Shown here piece by piece: positions 8,555 through 16,827 of a DNA stretch of 52,874 nucleotides. Origin of the DNA: Clostridia bacterium (lineage in GTDB: Bacteria; Bacillota; Clostridia; Christensenellales; Borkfalkiaceae); the NCBI GenBank assembly GCA_017886895.1, contig JAGHJD010000063.1, positions 1 through 52,874 of the forward strand, written 5' to 3'. A program made the translations under genes and the position numbers. A model generated the notes under the pieces. That model was not told the origin of the DNA, made no database searches, and saw nothing but the letters and a program-made list of their open reading frames with translations. The stretch's first letter is position 1, and each line of letters begins with the position of its first letter.

Positions 8555-9940
8555 ATGCAGTACAAAACCGAACCTTCCGAAAAGAGCACCGTCAGGATCA
8601 CGATGACCTTCGACAAGGCAGAGTGGGACGAGGCGAACCAGAAAGCGTATTTGCGCACGCGCGGCAGGTATGCCGTGAACGGGTTCCGCAAGGGCAAGGC
8701 GCCCAAGCACGTCATCGAACTCAACTACGGCAAGGGCGTGTTCTATGAGGACGCGCTCACAGACCTGTTCAACGACCACTATCCCGAGGCGATCGAAAAG
8801 GAGAAGGACAACTTCACCGTCGTCGGGCAGGCGGACCTCTCCGTCGAGGACATCGGCGAGAACGGCGCCGTGCTCGTCGCGGTCGCACCCGTCAAACCCG
8901 AGGTCAAGCTCGGCGCATACAAGGGTATAAAGGTCAGGAAAGCGGAGTATAATGTTAAGGACGCGGACGTGGAGGCGGAGCTTTCCCGCCTGCAGGAGCG
9001 CAACTCCCGCCTCGCGGAGGTGGAGGGGCGCGCCGCCGAAAACGGCGACACCGCGACCATCGACTTTTCGGGCAGCGTGGACGGCGAGAAGTTCGCGGGC
9101 GGCACGGCGGAGAACTATGACCTCGTGCTGGGCAGCGGCTCCTTCATCCCCGGCTTTGAAGAGCAGGTCGTGGGCATGAACGTCGGCGAGAGCAAGGACG
9201 TGAACGTGAAGTTCCCCGATGACTACCAGGCGGAGGAGCTCAAGGGCAAGGACGCCGTGTTCGCCGTCACCCTGCACAAGCTGCGCCGCAAAGAGCTGCC
9301 CGAAGTGAACGACGAGTTCATCAAGGACGCGGCGGGCGCGGAGAGCGTCGAGGCGTATAAGAAGGAGACGCGCGAGCGCCTTGAAAAGCAGGCGAAGGAG
9401 CGCGGCGACGCGGAGACGGAGAACAACCTCGTCAAGGCGGTCACCGATAACGCGGAGGTGGAGATCCCCGACGCGATGATCGAGAGCGAGATGGACAACA
9501 TGGTGCGCTCGGCGGAGTACCGCCTCGGCATGCAGTACGGCGGCATGAAACTTGCCGACTACCTGCGCTACATGGGCACGGACGTGGCGTCCTTCCGCGA
9601 GGGCTACCGCGAACAGGCGAAAGAGAACGTGAAGGGCCGCCTCGTCGTGGAGGCGATCATCAAAGCCGAGGGGCTGAAGGCGGAGGAGAGCGACGTCGAC
9701 GCGAAGATCGAAGAGCTCGCCAAAGCCGCGGAAAAGACGGTCGAGGAGTATAAAAAGGACGTGACCGACTCGCAGCGCGAATATCTCGCGGAGGACGTGG
9801 TCATCAACAAATTGCTCGACCTTCTGAAGAAGGAGAACACGCTCGAGGTCGGGGCTGCCGAAGAGGAGAAAGCGGACGCCGAAGAGGAAAAGGCGAAGAA
9901 ACCTGCAAAAAAGACGAAGAAAGCTGAAAAAGCGGAGTGA
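8555..9940 (+). CDS. tig: Trigger factor, ribosome-bound peptidyl-prolyl isomerase chaperone
   Basis: The 461-residue protein has all three trigger factor parts. The N-terminal ribosome-binding domain carries the tail signature [13 protein letters not shown] (residues about 48-60). The FKBP-type PPIase domain (about 150-240) has [14 protein letters not shown] and [16 protein letters not shown]. The alpha-helical C-terminal chaperone domain follows ([10 protein letters not shown] onward). A Lys/Glu/Ala-rich tail of about 30 residues is an extension beyond the usual fold. It catches nascent chains at the ribosome exit. AGGAG precedes ATG 8555. The gene is followed directly by clpP, the common tig-clpP-clpX order. 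Confidence 0.96.
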   Translation: MQYKTEPSEKSTVRITMTFDKAEWDEANQKAYLRTRGRYAVNGFRKGKAPKHVIELNYGKGVFYEDALTDLFNDHYPEAIEKEKDNFTVVGQADLSVEDIGENGAVLVAVAPVKPEVKLGAYKGIKVRKAEYNVKDADVEAELSRLQERNSRLAEVEGRAAENGDTATIDFSGSVDGEKFAGGTAENYDLVLGSGSFIPGFEEQVVGMNVGESKDVNVKFPDDYQAEELKGKDAVFAVTLHKLRRKELPEVNDEFIKDAAGAESVEAYKKETRERLEKQAKERGDAETENNLVKAVTDNAEVEIPDAMIESEMDNMVRSAEYRLGMQYGGMKLADYLRYMGTDVASFREGYREQAKENVKGRLVVEAIIKAEGLKAEESDVDAKIEELAKAAEKTVEEYKKDVTDSQREYLAEDVVINKLLDLLKKENTLEVGAAEEEKADAEEEKAKKPAKKTKKAEKAE

Positions 9941-9945
9941 TTGCA

Positions 9946-10542
9946 ATGAAGGATATGCAGATGAACCTCATCCCCATGGTCGTGGAACAGTCCAGCCGCG
10001 GCGAACGCTCGTACGACATCTATTCGCGGCTTTTGGAGGACCGCATCATCTTCCTCTCGGGCGAGATCAACGACGCGATGGCGAACACCATCGTGGCGCA
10101 GCTCATCTACCTCGAGGCGAAGGACATGAACAAGGCCATCAGCCTGTACATCAACAGCCCGGGAGGGAGCGTCTCGGCGGGGCTGGCGATCTACGACACG
10201 ATGCAGTATATCCGCTGCGACGTGTGCACGATCTGCATCGGGCTTGCGGCGAGCATGGGCGCGTTCATCCTCTCCAGCGGCGCGAAGGGCAAGCGCTTTG
10301 CGCTCCCCAACAGCGAGATCATGATCCATCAGCCGCTCGGCGGCGCGCAGGGGCAGGCGAGCGACATCAAGATACAGGCGGAACACATTTTAAAGACCAA
10401 AGAAAAGATGACCCGCATCCTTGCGGAGAATACGGGCAGGAATTTTGAGGAGATCGAGCGCGACACCGACCGCGACAATTATCTCTCCGCGGAAGAGGCG
10501 CGCGCCTACGGGCTCATCGACAAGGTGTATTATAAGAGGTAA
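9946..10542 (+). CDS. clpP: ATP-dependent Clp protease proteolytic subunit
   Basis: A 198-residue serine protease with the complete triad: Ser103 in GLAASMGA, His128 in MIHQP and Asp177 in DTDRDNYLS. The YINSPGGSV oxyanion motif is at about 68-76. The protein forms the tetradecameric barrel that degrades substrates unfolded by ClpX and by ClpC (encoded at 44405). ATG 9946 is preferred because GGAG (9934-9937) lies 8 nt before it; a GTG at 9937 overlapping the tig stop is the alternative. It lies 5 nt after tig, so translation is probably coupled. Confidence 0.97.
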   Translation: MKDMQMNLIPMVVEQSSRGERSYDIYSRLLEDRIIFLSGEINDAMANTIVAQLIYLEAKDMNKAISLYINSPGGSVSAGLAIYDTMQYIRCDVCTICIGLAASMGAFILSSGAKGKRFALPNSEIMIHQPLGGAQGQASDIKIQAEHILKTKEKMTRILAENTGRNFEEIERDTDRDNYLSAEEARAYGLIDKVYYKR

Positions 10543-10631
10543 CGTTCCGCTCTGCGCCGTGAGGGCAGGGCGGGAGACCGCCGCTTTTACGGCTGCGCGC
10601 GCGGGAACGCGCGCGGAAGGAGGAATAAACC

Positions 10632-11858
10632 ATGGAACACGAAGAACAGTTTTGCTCTTTCTGCGGCAAGCCCAAGAGCCGCACGAAGGCGCTTATCAGC
10701 GGACCGGACGGCGTGGCGATCTGCGACGAGTGCGTCGAGCTGTGCAGCGAAGAACTGCACGGCGCGCTCGAAGAGGCGCAGGCGCCCGCAGAGCTCGTTC
10801 CGCTCAAAAAACCCGCCGAGATCAAGGCGGAGCTGGATAAATACATCGTGGGGCAGGACAAGGCAAAGCGCGTGCTTTCCGTTGCCGTCTACAACCACTA
10901 CAAGCGTATCAACAGCGAACAGAAACAGGACGACGACGTCGAGATCGAAAAGAGCAATATCCTGCTGCTCGGCCCCACGGGCTGCGGCAAGACGTTGCTC
11001 GCGCGCACGCTCGCGCGCATCCTCAACGTGCCCTTTGCCACGACGGACGCGACCACGCTCACCGAGGCGGGCTACGTCGGCGAGGACGTCGAGAATATCC
11101 TGTTAAAGCTCATTCAGAACGCCGATTACGACATCGAAAAGGCGCAGCGCGGCATCATCTACATCGACGAGGTGGATAAGATCGCGCGCAAGGGCGAGAA
11201 CGTCTCGATCACGCGCGACGTCTCCGGCGAGGGCGTGCAGCAGGCGCTTTTGAAGATCATCGAGAGCACCGTTGCCAGCGTGCCGCCGCAGGGCGGCAGG
11301 AAGCACCCGCAGCAGGAGTGCATGCGCATCGACACGACGAACATTCTCTTCATCTGCGGCGGGGCGTTCGTGGGGCTGGATAAGATCGTGCAGGCGCGCA
11401 AAGACGACGCCTCCCTCGGGTTCGGCGGCAAGATCAAGAGCGCGGAGGAGACCGATTACCGTCTCCTCGAAGAGGTCAAGCCGCAGGATCTCACCAAGTT
11501 CGGGCTGATCCCCGAGTTCGTCGGGCGCATCCCCATCGTCGTGAGCCTGCACCCGCTGGACGAGACGGCGCTCGTCAAGATCCTCACCGAGCCGAAGAAC
11601 GCGCTTTTGAAGCAGTACGAAAAGCTCGTCGGCATGGACGGGGTGAAACTCTCCTTCGAGCCCTCCGCCGTCAGCGAGATCGCGAGCACCGCGATCAAGC
11701 TCAAGACGGGCGCGCGCGGACTGCGCACCATCATCGAGAACCTGATGACGGACGTCATGTACGAGATCCCGTCGGACGGCAACATAAGCGAAGTGCGCAT
11801 CACGCGCGACTGCGTGCTCGGCAATTCCAAGCCCGAAGTCGTCAAAAAGAGCGCATGA
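10632..11858 (+). CDS. clpX: ATP-dependent Clp protease ATP-binding subunit ClpX
   Basis: A 408-residue AAA+ unfoldase. The N-terminal zinc-binding domain uses Cys8, Cys11, Cys31 and Cys34. Walker A is GPTGCGKT (about 113-120), Walker [12 protein letters not shown], then the GYVGEDVE pore segment, sensor region IPEFVGRIP and sensor 2 GARGLR. An IGF-type ClpP docking loop is expected in the segment ASLGFGGK, where GFG replaces IGF. A strong RBS GAAGGAGGAA precedes the ATG. The 89-nt gap after clpP holds short GC-rich inverted repeats but no clear promoter. Confidence 0.97.
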   Translation: MEHEEQFCSFCGKPKSRTKALISGPDGVAICDECVELCSEELHGALEEAQAPAELVPLKKPAEIKAELDKYIVGQDKAKRVLSVAVYNHYKRINSEQKQDDDVEIEKSNILLLGPTGCGKTLLARTLARILNVPFATTDATTLTEAGYVGEDVENILLKLIQNADYDIEKAQRGIIYIDEVDKIARKGENVSITRDVSGEGVQQALLKIIESTVASVPPQGGRKHPQQECMRIDTTNILFICGGAFVGLDKIVQARKDDASLGFGGKIKSAEETDYRLLEEVKPQDLTKFGLIPEFVGRIPIVVSLHPLDETALVKILTEPKNALLKQYEKLVGMDGVKLSFEPSAVSEIASTAIKLKTGARGLRTIIENLMTDVMYEIPSDGNISEVRITRDCVLGNSKPEVVKKSA

Positions 11859-11872
11859 CGGATCGCACCTTT

Positions 11873-11904
11873 CGCCGCGCGGGAGTTTTCCCGCGCGGCG
11901 TTTT
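11873..11904 (+). terminator. Rho-independent terminator after clpX
   Basis: Perfect 12-bp stem CGCCGCGCGGGA / TCCCGCGCGGCG with a GTTT loop, followed by TTTTAATC. Confidence 0.9.
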
Positions 11905-11913
11905 AATCTTTCT

Positions 11914-11978
11914 TTTACATTCCGTTTACAAACGTTTAACGGGAGGGGAACACTGCGGCAACAGTTGCGGGGTATCAT
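11914..11978 (+). promoter_or_regulatory. PhoP/PhoB-like direct-repeat operator upstream of the 12008 gene
   Basis: Three direct repeats sit one helical turn apart: TTTACA at 11914, TTTACA at 11925 and TTTAAC at 11935. A possible -10 box TATCAT lies at 11973-11978 with no good -35, as expected for an activator-dependent promoter. A matching array stands before the response regulator gene (12518-12546). Confidence 0.55.
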
Positions 11979-12007
11979 ACGGGTATCAAAACAAGGAGGT
12001 ATCCGCT

Positions 12008-12361
12008 ATGAATACGGATCGGGAGGAACAGAAAAAAGTTGCGGAGCGCATCCTGCGCTCGTATGCGCCGAAAGAGGAGAACGGCGCGGACGCGCTGCGC
12101 AGGCTGGATAAGAAGGTGCGGCTGCCCGCCACGCTGTTCGGCTGGCTGTTCGGGTGCCTTGCGGCGCTCGTCCTCGGCGTGGGCATGTGCCTTGCGATGG
12201 AGGTCATCGGCGACCTGTTCGTGCTCGGCATCGTCATCGGCTGCGTCGGCATCGCGATGGCGTGCGTCACCTATCCCATTTACAGCGCGATTCTGCGCTC
12301 GCGCAGGAAGAAGTACGCCTCTGCAGTGGAGACGCTCGGCAGGAACATTCTTTCGGAGTAA
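12008..12361 (+). CDS. Small two-helix membrane protein, paralogue of the 15346 gene
   Basis: A 117-residue protein: a charged N-terminus (1-42, with LRRLDKKVRLPA), two hydrophobic helices (about 43-66 and 70-92) and a basic C-terminal tail SRRKKYASAVETLGRNIL. It shares with the protein at 15346-15735 the pattern LDKKVRLPA..LFG..GMCLAME...RRKKYA..I..L...LLSE/NE, so the two are paralogues flanking one two-component system. No function is known to me. A perfect AAGGAGGT stands 7 nt before the ATG. The TTTACA-type repeats upstream suggest control by the adjacent response regulator. Confidence 0.8.
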   Translation: MNTDREEQKKVAERILRSYAPKEENGADALRRLDKKVRLPATLFGWLFGCLAALVLGVGMCLAMEVIGDLFVLGIVIGCVGIAMACVTYPIYSAILRSRRKKYASAVETLGRNILSE

Positions 12362-12488
12362 GGGGCGGCGCGCTCTGCCGCGCGGCACAGTCTCCGTTCG
12401 CAGCCGCGCCGCCTCCTGCACGGGCGCGGCGACTGTACGGATACGGCGGCGCAGCCCCGGCGGGCAGTTTCGCGCTGCGGCGGCAACT

Positions 12489-12520
12489 GCACGGACGCGG
12501 CGCCGCCGCGTCCGTGCTTT
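12489..12520 (+). terminator. Terminator-like hairpin between the small membrane protein and the response regulator
   Basis: Perfect 12-bp stem GCACGGACGCGG / CCGCGTCCGTGC with a 5-nt loop, followed by TTTAACAATATTTT. The tail merges with the operator repeats. Confidence 0.6.
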
Positions 12521-12572
12521 AACAATATTTTAACAAAATTTTAATAGTTTCAAAAGAGAGCGGCGGTACAAT
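12518..12572 (+). promoter_or_regulatory. PhoP/PhoB-like operator and -10 box of the two-component operon
   Basis: Three repeats with an exact 11-bp period: TTTAACAATAT (12518), TTTAACAAAAT (12529) and TTTAATA (12540). The third covers the -35 position of a -10 box TACAAT at 12567-12572. This is the geometry of an OmpR/PhoB-type activator box that replaces the -35 element. Autoregulation by the encoded response regulator is inferred. Confidence 0.65.
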
Positions 12573-12601
12573 CGGAGAAAAGAGGACGGGAGGAGAGAGG
12601 A

Positions 12602-13273
12602 ATGGTGAAGATCCTGATCGCGGAGGACGATGCGAGCCTGAACAGGCTGGTCTGCGGGCACCTGAATGCGCACGGATACGAGGCAACGGGCGTGCCGGAC
12701 GGGCGCGCGGCGCTCGAAAAGATGGAGACGGCGCACTTTGACATGCTCATCAGCGACATCATGATGCCCGTGATGGACGGGTTTTCTCTCGCGGAGACGG
12801 TCCGCGCGGCGGATAAGTCGATGCCCATTCTCTTTCTGACCGCGCGGGAGGACATCGCCTCCAAACAGCGCGGCTACGACCTCGGCATAGACGAGTATAT
12901 CGTCAAGCCCTTCGACATGGACGAGCTGCTGCTGCGCGTCCGCGCCGTGCTGCGCCGCGCGCGCATCCGCTCCGACCGCAAGCTCGTCGTGGGCAACCTC
13001 GTCATGGACAGTGACGAGCACAGCGCGTATGTGGACGGGGAGGAGCTTCCGCTCACCGTGCGCGAATTTGACATCCTCTACGGCATGCTCTCCTATCCCA
13101 AAAAGACATTCACGCGCGCGCAGATGATGGAGTCTTTCTGGGACTACGATTCGTCCGCGACCTCGCGCACGGTGGACGTGTATATGGTCAAGCTGCGCGA
13201 AAAGACGGCGAAGTGCACGGGGTTCGAGATCGTCACCGTCTACGGGCTCGGCTACAAGGCGGTGCTCAAATGA
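12602..13273 (+). CDS. OmpR/PhoB-family response regulator
   Basis: A 223-residue two-domain regulator. The receiver domain (1-118) has the acidic pocket Glu8/Asp9/Asp10, phospho-acceptor Asp52 in LISDIMMPVMDG, the switch Thr in FLTAREDI and Lys in IVKPFDMDEL. The C-terminal winged helix (about 128-222) ends in the typical SRTVDVYMVKLREK...VTVYGLGYKAV. It is expected to bind direct repeats as a dimer when phosphorylated. ATG 12602 has GGAGGAGAGGA before it. The stop overlaps the kinase start (ATGA). Confidence 0.94.
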   Translation: MVKILIAEDDASLNRLVCGHLNAHGYEATGVPDGRAALEKMETAHFDMLISDIMMPVMDGFSLAETVRAADKSMPILFLTAREDIASKQRGYDLGIDEYIVKPFDMDELLLRVRAVLRRARIRSDRKLVVGNLVMDSDEHSAYVDGEELPLTVREFDILYGMLSYPKKTFTRAQMMESFWDYDSSATSRTVDVYMVKLREKTAKCTGFEIVTVYGLGYKAVLK

Positions 13274-14322
13274 AGAACGGCGGGAAGAGGCGCGGCGTCG
13301 TCGGGCTGACGGAGTACGGCTCGCTCGCGCTGTTCGTGGTCGCGGTCGCCGCAGTCGCGGCGGCGGTATTCGGGCTCGTGTGGCATTTTGCGGGCAGGCT
13401 TGCCGTCGCGGTCGGCGTGACGGCGGCGGCAGTGCCCGTCGTGACTCTTCTCGTCTGGCTCGTGTGGCGGCTGTTCAGGCAGCGGAAGGTGGACCGCCCC
13501 GTCGCGAAGATCCTGAACGTGACCGAGCACATGGCGCGCGGAGAGTTCGATACGGACTTCACCCTCGCGCACGAATGGGGGGAATACGACGTATTCGACT
13601 TTATTCTCGAAAACCTCTCGCTGACGGCGGAGGAGCTGAAGAGGGGAGAACAGCGACGGTCGGACTTTGTGGCGAACGTCTCGCACGAACTGAAGACGCC
13701 GCTTGCGATCGTTACCAACTGCGCGGACGTTCTGCGGCAGGAAGGGCTTCCGGAAGAGCGCCGAAGGGAGTATGCGGAAATTTTGCATGCCGCGGCAGGG
13801 CGGCTTTCTGCGCTCGTCTCGAACGTGCTCAAGCTGGATAAGCTGGAGAACGGCAGCATGCCGCCCGAGGCGAAGAAGTTCGACCTCGGCGAATCGCTCG
13901 CACAGTGCGTTCTGCAATTCGAGGACGCCGCCGAGCGCAAGGGGCTGAATTTTGCCTGCGAGATAGAGGAGGGGGTGGAGCTCGTCTCGGACGAGAGCCT
14001 GCTCTCCATGATCTGGACGAATCTCCTCTCCAATGCCGTCAAGTTCACGGATGCGGGAGGCACCGTCTTTGTCACGCTGCGGCGGGAGGAGGGCGGCGCA
14101 TGCGTCGAAGTGCGCGATACGGGCTGCGGCATGAGCGCGGAGACGGGCGCGCATATCTTCGATAAATTCTATCAGGGCGACACCTCGCACGCGCAGGAAG
14201 GGAACGGGCTGGGGCTCGCGCTCGTCAAAAAGGCGATCGACCTTGTCGGCGGCGAGATCGTCGTCGAGAGCGCGCCCGGCGAGGGCAGCCGCTTTACGGT
14301 GCGGCTGCACGGAGGCGCTTAA
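13270..14322 (+). CDS. Sensor histidine kinase with a minimal extracellular loop
   Basis: A 350-residue kinase. Two membrane helices (about 17-38 and 44-68) are separated by only about five residues, so there is no real outside sensor domain; this is the layout of intramembrane-sensing kinases. A HAMP-like linker follows, then HisKA with phospho-acceptor His139 in NVSHELKTPLAIV. HATPase_c has the N box IWTNLLSNAVKF, G1 VRDTGCGMS, the F box FDKFYQGD and G2 GNGLGLALVKK. The partner is the regulator encoded just upstream with a 4-nt overlap. The signal may come from one of the neighbouring membrane proteins (inference). Confidence 0.93.
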   Translation: MKNGGKRRGVVGLTEYGSLALFVVAVAAVAAAVFGLVWHFAGRLAVAVGVTAAAVPVVTLLVWLVWRLFRQRKVDRPVAKILNVTEHMARGEFDTDFTLAHEWGEYDVFDFILENLSLTAEELKRGEQRRSDFVANVSHELKTPLAIVTNCADVLRQEGLPEERRREYAEILHAAAGRLSALVSNVLKLDKLENGSMPPEAKKFDLGESLAQCVLQFEDAAERKGLNFACEIEEGVELVSDESLLSMIWTNLLSNAVKFTDAGGTVFVTLRREEGGACVEVRDTGCGMSAETGAHIFDKFYQGDTSHAQEGNGLGLALVKKAIDLVGGEIVVESAPGEGSRFTVRLHGGA

Positions 14323-15353
14323 TGGGCAGGCGCAGGCTGCGGGAGATCCTCAGGGAACCCGGGAAGCCCCTTCTGATCGCGGTCGGCGCGCTGGCGCTGT
14401 TGTTTGTCGCGGGCGCGGTGGCGATGGTCGTGCTCGGGTACGACGGGGTATGGGCATACGTCGTCTATGCGGGCGCGGCGGTGTTCTTCGCGTACGCCGC
14501 CTATCTGCTCATCAGGTTCATTCCGCGCATCAAAGGGGCGTTTGCTCGTGCGGCGGAAAAGAGCCCCGCACTGCGCCGCGTTCTGCACGATTACGGCGCG
14601 CGCACAGTGGTTTTCGCCTCTTTTGCCTTTGCGGTGAACATCGGGTATGCCGTGTTCCAGGGTGTGATGGGCATCCTTGCGCATTCGCTCTGGTTCGGGC
14701 TGCTCGCCTGCTACTATCTTCTGCTCAGCGGGCTGCGGGGCGGCGTCCTGTTCGCCGAACACAGACTGCGCGCCGGGAGCGGAGCGGAAGAGCCGCCCGA
14801 AGGAAAGCTGAAGATCTACCGCATGTGCGGCGTCAGCCTCATCGTGCTCGACCTCGCCATGTGCGCCGCCGTCACGCAGATGGTGCTGTTCGGCAGTCCC
14901 GTGCGGTACGGATTCGTGCAGGTGCTGGTCTCGGCGATGTACACTTTTTACAAAGCGATCCTTGCCGTCGTCAACTTTGTCAAAGCCAAGCGGCTGCGCG
15001 ATCCTGTCGTGCAGTCTCTGCGCGGGGTCTGCGCGGTGGATGCGCTGATCTCGGTCGTGGCGCTGGAAACGGCGATGCTTGCGACCTTCGGCAACGGAGA
15101 AGACATGCTCGCCCTGCGCGCGGCGACGGGCTTTGCAGCCTGTGCGATCGCGATCGCGATCGGCATCACGATGACGGTGTTCGCGTGCAGGCGGCTGAAA
15201 GCGGCAAAGGCATCGCCCGCCGCGGAAGGCGCAGCGGAGGGTGCGGACGGGGCGCAGAGGAGCGCAGAGGCATTGCCCGCGCCCGAGGCGGCGCTGTTTG
15301 CGCAGCGCGAAGAGCCCGCGCCGCAGCGGGAGGAGGAACGGAGAGATGAATGA
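14322..15353 (+). CDS. Polytopic membrane protein of unknown function
   Basis: A 343-residue protein with about eight hydrophobic helices between residues 15 and 285 and an Ala/Glu-rich cytoplasmic tail (290-343). I do not recognise a family. The start overlaps the kinase stop by one base (TAATG), so the kinase and this protein are translationally coupled. A role as sensor partner or target of the two-component system is plausible but unproven. Helix 5 contains SLIVLDLAMCAAVTQMVLFG, with no transport motif that I can name. Confidence 0.75.
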   Translation: MGRRRLREILREPGKPLLIAVGALALLFVAGAVAMVVLGYDGVWAYVVYAGAAVFFAYAAYLLIRFIPRIKGAFARAAEKSPALRRVLHDYGARTVVFASFAFAVNIGYAVFQGVMGILAHSLWFGLLACYYLLLSGLRGGVLFAEHRLRAGSGAEEPPEGKLKIYRMCGVSLIVLDLAMCAAVTQMVLFGSPVRYGFVQVLVSAMYTFYKAILAVVNFVKAKRLRDPVVQSLRGVCAVDALISVVALETAMLATFGNGEDMLALRAATGFAACAIAIAIGITMTVFACRRLKAAKASPAAEGAAEGADGAQRSAEALPAPEAALFAQREEPAPQREEERRDE

Positions 15354-15735
15354 AGAGAAAAAAGAGGGATTCGAATACGGCTATTCCGCGCCGACGGCGG
15401 GGGAGCGGCGGGAGATCGAGGGCATCCGCAGCAAATATATGCCTGCGGACGAACGGCAGCAGAAGCTGGAGCGGCTGAAGGCGCTGGACAGGAAGGTCAA
15501 GCGCCCCGCCGTGCTGCTCGCCGCCGTGCTCGGCGTGTGCGGCGTGCTCCTGTTCGGGCTGGGCATGTGCATGGTGCTGGAATGGGCGCTGTACCTATGG
15601 GGCAGCCTCGTCGCGCTCGCCGGTATCGCGCTTGCCGCGCCCGCCGCGCCGCTGTACCGCCTCGTGTACGGGCGGCGCAAGAAAAAGTATGCGGAGGAGA
15701 TCCTGCGCCTCTCGGCAGAACTTCTCAACGAATAA
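15346..15735 (+). CDS. Small two-helix membrane protein, second paralogue
   Basis: A 129-residue protein: a soluble N-terminus (1-56) with YMPADERQQKLERLKALDRKVKRPA, two helices (about 57-80 and 84-104) and a basic tail GRRKKKYAEEILRLSAELLNE. The LDRKVKRPA, GLGMCMVLEW and RRKKKYA segments match the 12008 protein. It overlaps the preceding gene by 8 nt and has GGGAGGAGGAACGG as RBS. It is the last gene of the regulator-kinase-membrane protein operon. Confidence 0.8.
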   Translation: MNEEKKEGFEYGYSAPTAGERREIEGIRSKYMPADERQQKLERLKALDRKVKRPAVLLAAVLGVCGVLLFGLGMCMVLEWALYLWGSLVALAGIALAAPAAPLYRLVYGRRKKKYAEEILRLSAELLNE

Positions 15736-15836
15736 GGCGGCGGGCGTCGTTGTCGGACGGGCAGCGCCGTGCGGTAGTCGCTGCCGCCGAATGAGCGGGC
15801 GGCGGGCGGCCGTTGTTGGAAAAAGCGGAAAAATCA

Positions 15837-15879
15837 GCCGTGCTTTCCCGCAAAAATGCGGGAAGCGCGGCATTTTTTT
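15837..15879 (+). terminator. Rho-independent terminator
   Basis: Long stem GCCGTGCTTTCCCGC / GCGGGAAGCGCGGC with an AAAAAT loop and seven Ts. It ends the two-component operon. Confidence 0.9.
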
Positions 15880-15900
15880 GCCCCTGCCGCCGCAAAATAC

Positions 15901-15929
15901 TTGAAAAAATGCGCTCCGTCTATTATACT
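15901..15929 (+). promoter_or_regulatory. Promoter of nfnAB
   Basis: -35 TTGAAA (15901-15906), 17-bp spacer, -10 TATACT (15924-15929). The leader is about 45 nt. Confidence 0.75.
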
Positions 15930-15981
15930 ATATAAGCTATCGGTTTATCGGAAATTTGTATGTGCACAACAGAGGTAGGTC

Positions 15982-16824
15982 ATGTTTGAGATCGTAAAAA
16001 AGAGAGAGCTGAACCCGACCGTGACGCTGATGGAAGTGTCCGCTCCGTTCATTGCAAGGAAGGCGCAGCCGGGTCAGTTCATCATTTTGCGCGTGGACGG
16101 GGAGGGGGAGCGCATCCCGCTCACCGTCGCGGACTACGACAGGGAGAAGGGCACCGTCACCATCATCTTCCAGATCGTCGGCGGCACCACGGCGCGGCTG
16201 AACCGCCTGCATGAGGGCGACTGCATCCACGATTTCGTGGGCCCGCTGGGCGAGCCGTCCGCGGTGGAGGGGCTGAAAAAGGTCGCCGTCGTGGGCGGCG
16301 GCGTGGGCTGTGCGATCGCGTACCCCGTCGCAAAGAAACTGCACGAGCTGGGCGCGGAGGTACACGGCATCATCGGGTTCCGCAATAAGGACCTCGTCAT
16401 CCTCGAAGAGGAGTTCAGGGCGGTATGCGACGTCTTTAAGATGATGACGGACGACGGCAGCTACGGCGAAAAGGGGCTGGTCACCAACGCCCTGCGCGCG
16501 CTCATCGAGGCGGGCAATACGTATGACGAGGTCATCGCCATCGGACCCGTGCCCATGATGAAGTTCGTCTCCCTCCTCACCAAGGAGTTCGGCATCAAAA
16601 CGGTCGTGAGCATGAACCCTATCATGATCGACGGGACGGGCAGGTGCGGCTGCTGCCGCCTGACTGTCGCGGGCAAGACGAAGTTCGCCTGTGTGGACGG
16701 ACCCGATTTCGACGGGCACGAGGTGGACTACGACGAGATCATGAAACGCGCGTCCACCTATAAGGAATTTGAACAGCGCGAGCGCGAGCTTGCGTGCAAT
16801 CTCTTCAAAAAGGAGGTGCGCTGA
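15982..16824 (+). CDS. nfnA: NADH-dependent ferredoxin:NADP+ oxidoreductase, subunit A (sulfide dehydrogenase beta-like)
   Basis: A 280-residue FAD and [2Fe-2S] protein. The ferredoxin-reductase fold shows the FAD motif RIPLTVADYD and the NAD-binding loop VVGGGVGCAIAYPVAKKL. The cluster-binding C-terminal segment has GTGRCGCCRLTVAGKTKFACVDGPDFDGHEVD, with Cys residues of the pattern C-x-C-C...C. With NfnB it forms the soluble flavin-based electron-bifurcating transhydrogenase, which couples NADPH oxidation to reduction of NAD+ and ferredoxin, or the reverse. nfnB follows after 3 nt. An assignment to dihydroorotate dehydrogenase electron transfer subunit is less likely because no pyrD is nearby. 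Confidence 0.9.
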   Translation: MFEIVKKRELNPTVTLMEVSAPFIARKAQPGQFIILRVDGEGERIPLTVADYDREKGTVTIIFQIVGGTTARLNRLHEGDCIHDFVGPLGEPSAVEGLKKVAVVGGGVGCAIAYPVAKKLHELGAEVHGIIGFRNKDLVILEEEFRAVCDVFKMMTDDGSYGEKGLVTNALRALIEAGNTYDEVIAIGPVPMMKFVSLLTKEFGIKTVVSMNPIMIDGTGRCGCCRLTVAGKTKFACVDGPDFDGHEVDYDEIMKRASTYKEFEQRERELACNLFKKEVR

Positions 16825-16827
16825 GCC

